Positions 14,099 to 18,644 of a stretch of DNA of 18,644 nt are shown piece by piece. The DNA comes from DASXRA01 sp046734315 (GTDB taxonomy: Bacteria > Actinomycetota > Actinomycetes > Mycobacteriales > Jatrophihabitantaceae), in the NCBI GenBank assembly GCA_046734315.1, contig JBKPQY010000224.1:1-18644 (forward strand), given 5' to 3'. The position numbers and the translations under genes are program-made. Each line of letters opens with the position of its first letter. The stretch's first letter is position 1. The notes beneath the pieces are model-generated. The model ran no database searches, was not told where the DNA came from, and saw only the letters and a list, made by a program, of their open reading frames with translations.

Positions 14099-14965
14099 TC
14101 ACACACCCGTGCCGCGCTTCACGCCCGCAGCTCTCGTGGCCGCGGGAGCCGAGAGGAAGTCGCTCACCCGCTCGGCGACCGCGGCCGGGTGTTCCAACAC
14201 GAAGAGGTGGCCTCCCCCGGCGATCACCTGCAGGCTCGCGGCGGGGATGAGGCGAGCAAGGATGCGCGCGTTGGCGAGCGGGACGATCGGGTCGTCGTCG
14301 CCGGCAAGGATGAGCGTGGGTTGGCGCAGGCAGCGCAGCCACGGGAGGCTCGTCCATCCGGCGATGGAATACAGCTGGGCTGCATAGCCGAGCATGCTCG
14401 GTGGCCGCGTGAATCGGGCGACCGATCCGTGCAGCAGCGCGTCCGGGTCACGCCGGGCGATGCCGCCGTAGATGTCCCCGGCCACGCGGCGGTAGTAGTC
14501 GGGCTGGTAATAGCGGCGCGGGGTGGCCAGCGCCCACAGCACGCGGGGCGATCCGGGTACCCCGCCGAGCCCCGGCCCGGTGGCCGCCAGCACCAGGTGC
14601 CGCACCCGGCGCGGTGCCTGGTGGGCGAGTTGCTGGGCAACGACGCCGCCGAGCGAGACGCCGAAAACATCGACGGTGTCGTGCCCGAAGGCGTCGAGCA
14701 GCCGCTCGACCGTGTGCGCCACGCCGGGCATACGCCGAGGCCACGGGTACGGCGTGGACTGGCCGACGCCCGGAGCGTCGTAGCTGATCGTCCGCACGCC
14801 GCGCCGGTTCAGTTCGCGCTCGAAGGGCATCGCGAGTTCCAGGCTGGCGCCGATGCCGGTGATCAGCAGCAGCGGCGGCTCGCCGTCAGCATCTCCCGAA
14901 ACGCACGTGCGCAGCCGCACCCCGTCCACGTCGAGGAAGCGGACGTCACGTGAAGGCACCGACAC
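14099..14965 (-). CDS. phaZ: Intracellular polyhydroxyalkanoate depolymerase, PhaZ-type alpha/beta hydrolase
   Basis: A 288-residue alpha/beta hydrolase that closely follows the medium-chain PHA depolymerase of pseudomonads. Shared features are TGIGASLELAMPF, FGVSLGGVVAQQLAH with nucleophile Ser104, and LVLAATGPG. Also shared are the family-specific TPRRYYQPDYYRR and IYGGIARRDP, then QPTLILAGDDDPIVPLAN (acid among Asp223-225) and GGGHLFVLEHP with His253. It would release 3-hydroxy acids from intracellular granules. The GTG start at 14965 has a GGGAAGGGA ribosome site and overlaps the end of the upstream dehydrogenase by 20 bp; a second GTG two codons later is possible. Its place behind phaC in one operon supports the assignment. 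A general esterase is the main alternative. Confidence 0.87.
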   Translation of the reverse strand: MSVPSRDVRFLDVDGVRLRTCVSGDADGEPPLLLITGIGASLELAMPFERELNRRGVRTISYDAPGVGQSTPYPWPRRMPGVAHTVERLLDAFGHDTVDVFGVSLGGVVAQQLAHQAPRRVRHLVLAATGPGLGGVPGSPRVLWALATPRRYYQPDYYRRVAGDIYGGIARRDPDALLHGSVARFTRPPSMLGYAAQLYSIAGWTSLPWLRCLRQPTLILAGDDDPIVPLANARILARLIPAASLQVIAGGGHLFVLEHPAAVAERVSDFLSAPAATRAAGVKRGTGV

Positions 14966-16130
14966 CGGTGATGTCCCTTCCCACGATGAGCGTCTGGATC
15001 GTTTCCGTACCTTCGTATGTGTGCAGCGCTTCGATGTCTGCCATGTGCCGTATCACGTGGAAGTCGAGGAGAATGCCGTTCCCTCCCAGCAGATCACGGG
15101 CCTCGGCGACCACCTCGCGCGCCTTGCGGGTGTTGTTCATCTTCGCGATCGCGGCGATCGTGTCGGTGAGGCTGCCTTCCTCGATAAGCCGGCCGAGGCG
15201 CAGGCAGTACAACTGCATCGAGCACACCTCGGCGAGCATCTTGACGAGCTTGTCCTGCACGATCTGGAAGCTCACCAGCGGCTTGCCGAACTGCGTCCGC
15301 TCGCCGCAGTACTGCGCGGCGATCTCGTACGCAGCGGTGGCGTGGCCGAGCGCACCCCAGGCGACGGCGTTGCGCGTGCCGGCCAGCACCCGGCCGGTGT
15401 CCTTGAAGCTGTTCGCGCCGGGCAGCCGGTTCGCATCCTCGACCTGGACGTCGGTCAGTGTGATCTCGGCCTGCCATACCGAGCGCAGCGAGCCTTTGCC
15501 ATCGATCTTCTGTGCGGCGTAGCCAGGGGTGCCCCTCTCCACGAGGAATCCCTTGACCTGGCGGTCGGCCTCGTCGCGCGCCCACACCACCACGACGTCC
15601 GCGATGGAGCCGTTGCCGATCCACTTCTTGGCCCCGTTGATCGTCCACGTGTCGCCGTCGCGTCGAGCGGTCGTCTCCAGCGCGACCGAGTCGGAGCCGT
15701 GCGTGGGCTCGGTAAGCGCGAATGCCCCGATCTTGGTCAGCTGAGCCATCGCCGGCAGCCACTGCGCCTTCTGCTCCTCCGAGCCGAGCATCGCGATCGA
15801 CTGCATCGCGAGGCCCGCCTGGACGCCGAGGAACGTACCGAGGCTGCCATCACCGCGGTTGAGCTCCATATGGATCAGGCCGCACGCGATCGGGCTCATC
15901 GGCGGGCAGCCGTAGCCTTCGATGCCGTCCCCGACGATGCCGAGCTTGGCGAGCTTCTCCACGAGCGGGCGTGGGAACTCGGCGCGCTCCCAGTAGTCGT
16001 TGATGACCGGCAGCACCTCGTCGTCGACGAAGTCACGGGTGCGCCGCCAGTAGGCGCGCTCCTCCGCGGTGAGCTGGTCGGCGATGCGAAAGAAGTCGGT
16101 GCCGCGGGAGCGGCCGATCGTCTCGTACAT
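14946..16130 (-). CDS. Acyl-CoA dehydrogenase within the PHA operon (glutaryl-CoA dehydrogenase-like subgroup)
   Basis: A 394-residue FAD acyl-CoA dehydrogenase. Motifs in order are GAFALTEPTHGSDSVALET, WTINGAKKWIGNGSIADV, the C-terminal arginine/FAD helix RTQFGKPLVSFQIVQDKLV, LLGGNGI, and HTYEGTETIQTLIVGRDITG. The last contains the canonical catalytic Glu373. The overall pattern is nearest to the glutaryl-CoA dehydrogenase group. However, the arginine that binds the glutaryl carboxylate is not evident in the matching DGSLGTFLGVQ stretch, so glutaryl-CoA is probably not the substrate. It lies between phaC and phaZ, with an AAGGAG ribosome site that overlaps the phaC stop. A role in oxidising acyl-CoAs to enoyl-CoA, and so linking beta-oxidation and PHA precursor supply, is inferred. 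Confidence 0.9.
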   Translation of the reverse strand: MYETIGRSRGTDFFRIADQLTAEERAYWRRTRDFVDDEVLPVINDYWERAEFPRPLVEKLAKLGIVGDGIEGYGCPPMSPIACGLIHMELNRGDGSLGTFLGVQAGLAMQSIAMLGSEEQKAQWLPAMAQLTKIGAFALTEPTHGSDSVALETTARRDGDTWTINGAKKWIGNGSIADVVVVWARDEADRQVKGFLVERGTPGYAAQKIDGKGSLRSVWQAEITLTDVQVEDANRLPGANSFKDTGRVLAGTRNAVAWGALGHATAAYEIAAQYCGERTQFGKPLVSFQIVQDKLVKMLAEVCSMQLYCLRLGRLIEEGSLTDTIAAIAKMNNTRKAREVVAEARDLLGGNGILLDFHVIRHMADIEALHTYEGTETIQTLIVGRDITGVGAFT

Positions 16131-16142
16131 GTCGGTGCTCCT

Positions 16143-17846
16143 TCAGCTGTCGAAAACGTAGGTGCCCGGCGCTTCGACCATCGGGCGCAGGCCACCACCG
16201 CCGAGCTGCTCGGGCGCAGGCCGAGGCGGACCGCAGCGCTCCGCCAGCCACGCCGAGGCATCCGTCCACCAGGTGCCGGGTCGCGTCTCGGCACTCTTGA
16301 GCCATTCGGCGGGATCCGCGGGGTTGGCCTTGTTCACCTGGTAGCTGGCCTTGGGGTTGCCGGGTGGATTGACCAGTGCCGCGATGTGCCCGCTCGTCGA
16401 CAGCACGAAGCGGGATGCGCCGCCGAGCAACTGCGTCGTGCGGTAGCAGTTCTGCCACGGCGTGATGTGGTCGGCGATGCCGGCCACGATGTACGTGTCC
16501 AGGTCGATGTGTGCCAGGTCGATCGGCACCTCGAGGACGGTGAGTGCGCCACCGGTTACGAGCTGATTGTTCATCGCGAGGTCGACGAAGTCGGCGTGCA
16601 GACCGGCCGGCATCCGGGTGGTGTCAGCGTTCCAGAAGAGGATGTCGAAGGCCGGAGGCTTCTTGCCGAGCAGGTAGTTGTTGACCCAGTAGTTCCACAC
16701 GAGATCGCCGGGACGCAGCCAGGCGAACACCTCGGCGAGCGCGCGCCCGTCGAGGTAGCCGCGGCGCCGGGAGACCGCCTTGGCCGCCTTCGCCAGCCGC
16801 CGATTGACCACTGCAAAGGCGATGCCGCTGCGCGAGCTGTCGATCACGGTCACGGCGAGGGCGAACGCGGCCAGGCGGTCCTGCCTGCCCGTCGCCGCGA
16901 GATAGGCGGCGGCGATGCTGGCGAGGATTCCGCCGGAGCAGATGCCGGCCAGCACCGTTCGGTCGATGCCAGTCACCCGCTCGACGGCGTCGAGTGCGTC
17001 GAGGATCGCCTGCACGTAGGTGTCGAAATTCCATTTGGCGTGGCGCGCGTCCGGGTTGCGCCACGACATCACGAACGCCTGCTGTCCCTCGCGGACAAGG
17101 AATTCGACGAGGCTGCGGTCGGCGGCAAGGTCCAGGGCGTAGTACTTGTTGATCGTCGGCGGGACGATCAGCAGGGGCACCTCACGCACCTGCTCGGTCT
17201 GCGGCGTGTACTGGATGAGCTCGAACACCTCGGTGCGCAGCACGACCGCGCCGGGCGTCGTGGCGATGTTGCGGCCGACCTCGAACGCCGACCGATCGAC
17301 CATTTCCGGAATGCGCGGCGATGACGCGAGATCGCGCACCAGCTGGGCGCCCCCCCGCACCAGGTTCGCCCCGCCGCTGTCGATGGCTGCCTTGGCCGAG
17401 GCGGGGTTCACCAGGGGAACGTTGCTCGGCGACAGCGCCTCGACCAGGTTCTCGATCACGAAGCGCACGCGCTGGTCATCCCGCCAGCCGAGACCCGCGT
17501 CCGCGACGAGCTGTCCGGCGGTCTGCCCACCGGCCAGGTAGACCTGGACCATACGCCTCAGCACGGGGTTGGTCGTCCAGGCTTCGTCGACGAAGCGGCG
17601 GTCACGCCTGGACGGTGCGAGCGTCGAGGTACCGACTGCGATGCGGCCGGACTCGGCGGCAAACGATCGCAGGCGGCGTGCGGTCGTTCCGGGCCGGCGT
17701 GCCAGCGCCCCGACGAACTTCGCAGTCGAGGCGTCCGGCGCGAAGCGGCGCACCGGGCCGAGAGCGGCGTCGATCAGCAGCGCATCCAGTGGCGCGGCCT
17801 GATCGGCCAGATCGGCCGCTTGCTCGGGCGTCATCGAGATAGTCAT
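16143..17846 (-). CDS. phaC: Polyhydroxyalkanoate synthase (class II-like PhaC)
   Basis: A 567-residue PHA synthase that polymerises (R)-3-hydroxyacyl-CoA on granule surfaces. The lipase-like box GICSGG carries the catalytic Cys303; GIADHITPWQNCYRTTQLLG supplies Asp459, and STSGHIAALVNPPGNPKASY supplies His487. Further family motifs are PTINKYYALDLAADRSLVEF, VMSWRNPD, NYWVNNYLLGKKPPAFDILF, and the C-terminal GTWWTDASAWLAERCG. Length, GHIAALVNPPGNPK and the absence of an obvious PhaE/PhaR partner suggest the single-subunit class II type typical of medium-chain PHA. The ATG at 17846 has GGAGG 7 nt upstream and overlaps the ligase stop (ATGA, 17843-17846). The longer frame reaching 17930 runs into the ligase gene. 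No phasin or (R)-hydratase is visible in the window. Confidence 0.95.
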   Translation of the reverse strand: MTISMTPEQAADLADQAAPLDALLIDAALGPVRRFAPDASTAKFVGALARRPGTTARRLRSFAAESGRIAVGTSTLAPSRRDRRFVDEAWTTNPVLRRMVQVYLAGGQTAGQLVADAGLGWRDDQRVRFVIENLVEALSPSNVPLVNPASAKAAIDSGGANLVRGGAQLVRDLASSPRIPEMVDRSAFEVGRNIATTPGAVVLRTEVFELIQYTPQTEQVREVPLLIVPPTINKYYALDLAADRSLVEFLVREGQQAFVMSWRNPDARHAKWNFDTYVQAILDALDAVERVTGIDRTVLAGICSGGILASIAAAYLAATGRQDRLAAFALAVTVIDSSRSGIAFAVVNRRLAKAAKAVSRRRGYLDGRALAEVFAWLRPGDLVWNYWVNNYLLGKKPPAFDILFWNADTTRMPAGLHADFVDLAMNNQLVTGGALTVLEVPIDLAHIDLDTYIVAGIADHITPWQNCYRTTQLLGGASRFVLSTSGHIAALVNPPGNPKASYQVNKANPADPAEWLKSAETRPGTWWTDASAWLAERCGPPRPAPEQLGGGGLRPMVEAPGTYVFDS

Positions 17847-18644
17847 GGCGCGGCCTCCATGTCCGGGACGGCGATTTCGCGCTTGAGAATCTTCCCAGTT
17901 GGCCCCTTCGGCAAGGCCTCGACGAACCACACCCGGCGCGGGTACTTGTAGGCGGCCACCTGGGCCTTGACGTACGCACGCAATTCCCCAGCAGTGACGG
18001 CTGCGCCCGGCTTCAGGACCACGGCGGCGCCCACCTCCTCACCCAGCTCGGCATGCGGCATGCCGACCACGGCGGCCTCGGCCACGCAGGGGTGCTCGTA
18101 AAACACCTCCTCGATCTCGCGAGGGTAGACGTTGTAGCCGCCGCGGATGATCAGGTCCTTCTTGCGGTCGACGATGTAGTAGCAGCCGTCCTCGGCGACG
18201 CGACCGACATCGCCGGTGCGGAACCAGCCGTCCGCGTCGATCGCGTCGGCCGTCGCGTCGGGCTTTTTCCAGTAACCCTTCATGATGTTGTGACCGCGGA
18301 TCGCGATCTCGCCGACCGCGCCCTGCGGTAGCTCGGCACCCGCTGAGTCGACCACCCGCATCTGCACGCCGCGGATGGGCGTGCCGATCGAGCCCGGCTT
18401 GCGCTCGCGGTCGGGGTGGTTGAACGACGCGACCGGCGAGGTCTCGGACAGGCCGTAACCCTCCAGCACGATGCAGCTGAATGCGTCCTCGAACTGCCGC
18501 AAAACCTCGACCGGCATCGCCGCTCCGCCGGACACGCACACCCGCAGCGCCGACACGTTGTAGGCTGCGCGATCCGGAATGTGCAGCAGGGCGCTGTACA
18601 TCGTCGGGACGCCGGCGAACACCGTCGCTCCATGGTCGGCCAGC
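17843..18644 (-). CDS. AMP-forming acyl-CoA ligase, 3' part
   Basis: The C-terminal 266 residues of an ANL-superfamily ligase; the 5' end lies beyond the right edge. Motifs: ALRVCVSGGAAMP, the adenylate-binding GYGLSETSP, GEIAIRGHNIMKGYW, and DGWFRTGDVG with the ribose-binding Asp. The hinge DRKKDLIIRGGYNVYPREIE and the catalytic lysine in PKGPTGKILKREI follow. The enzyme activates a carboxylic acid as acyl-AMP and transfers it to CoA. The sequence style is that of long- or medium-chain fatty acid CoA ligases, but chain length cannot be read. As the first visible gene of the phaC operon it may activate fatty acids for PHA synthesis or recycle 3-hydroxy acids released by the depolymerase. Its stop overlaps the phaC start by 4 bp. 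Confidence 0.93.
   Translation of the reverse strand, partial: LADHGATVFAGVPTMYSALLHIPDRAAYNVSALRVCVSGGAAMPVEVLRQFEDAFSCIVLEGYGLSETSPVASFNHPDRERKPGSIGTPIRGVQMRVVDSAGAELPQGAVGEIAIRGHNIMKGYWKKPDATADAIDADGWFRTGDVGRVAEDGCYYIVDRKKDLIIRGGYNVYPREIEEVFYEHPCVAEAAVVGMPHAELGEEVGAAVVLKPGAAVTAGELRAYVKAQVAAYKYPRRVWFVEALPKGPTGKILKREIAVPDMEAAP

Noticed and set aside
14853..17324. An 823-codon open frame antisense to phaZ, the dehydrogenase and phaC
   Set aside because: It is a shadow of three minus-strand genes whose motifs, ribosome sites and overlaps are clear; the translation has no recognisable domain.

Overview
The window comes from a high-GC Gram-positive genome, most probably an actinomycete. The grounds are the strong G/C bias at third codon positions, frequent GTG starts, ATGA/GTGA stop-start overlaps, and families typical of Actinomycetota (AccA/AccD-type carboxylase, a large LuxR regulator with a terminal HTH, GlgX/TreX, BON-domain stress protein, type II-like PHA synthase). 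The genus cannot be fixed from sequence alone.

Layout. (1) 1-4925, plus strand: a tight catabolic operon with the 3' end of an acyl-CoA carboxylase beta subunit, the biotin-carrying alpha subunit, an acyl-CoA dehydrogenase with an isovaleryl-CoA-dehydrogenase-type catalytic Glu, an enoyl-CoA hydratase-family enzyme and a TetR regulator. This gene set matches leucine/isovalerate (Liu) or acyclic terpene (Atu, geranyl-CoA) degradation. (2) 4926-5934: a strong hairpin, then an HSD10-like 3-hydroxyacyl-CoA dehydrogenase with a 39-bp repeat unit on both sides (one diverged copy upstream, a tandem array downstream). (3) 5935-7343, minus strand: a coupled pair made of a MoaD/ThiS-like protein ending in Gly-Gly and a BNR/Asp-box beta-propeller. 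(4) 7368-10298: a decaying region. It holds a C-terminally truncated L-lactate dehydrogenase with an unrelated coding-like in-frame tail, a SAM methyltransferase flanked by imperfect 80-bp direct repeats, and the 3' halves of a LuxR regulator and a flavin monooxygenase that abut head to head as if one deletion removed both 5' halves. (5) 10461-13713, plus strand: a 40-codon ORF coupled to glgX, a 377-bp intergenic stretch, and a triple-BON protein. (6) 13726-18644, minus strand: a small helical protein with its own promoter, then a polyhydroxyalkanoate operon read from the right edge: acyl-CoA ligase (partial), PHA synthase, acyl-CoA dehydrogenase, intracellular PHA depolymerase.

Functionally the window is dominated by acyl-CoA chemistry: carboxylation, dehydrogenation and hydration of branched acyl-CoAs on the left, and storage and mobilisation of 3-hydroxyacyl units as PHA on the right. 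Glycogen debranching (glgX) adds a second carbon-store function. I see no CRISPR array, no transposase, no rRNA and no convincing tRNA. The most unusual items are the 39-bp repeats around the SDR gene, the repeat-flanked methyltransferase, the fused pseudogene scar, and the MoaD-like/propeller pair.
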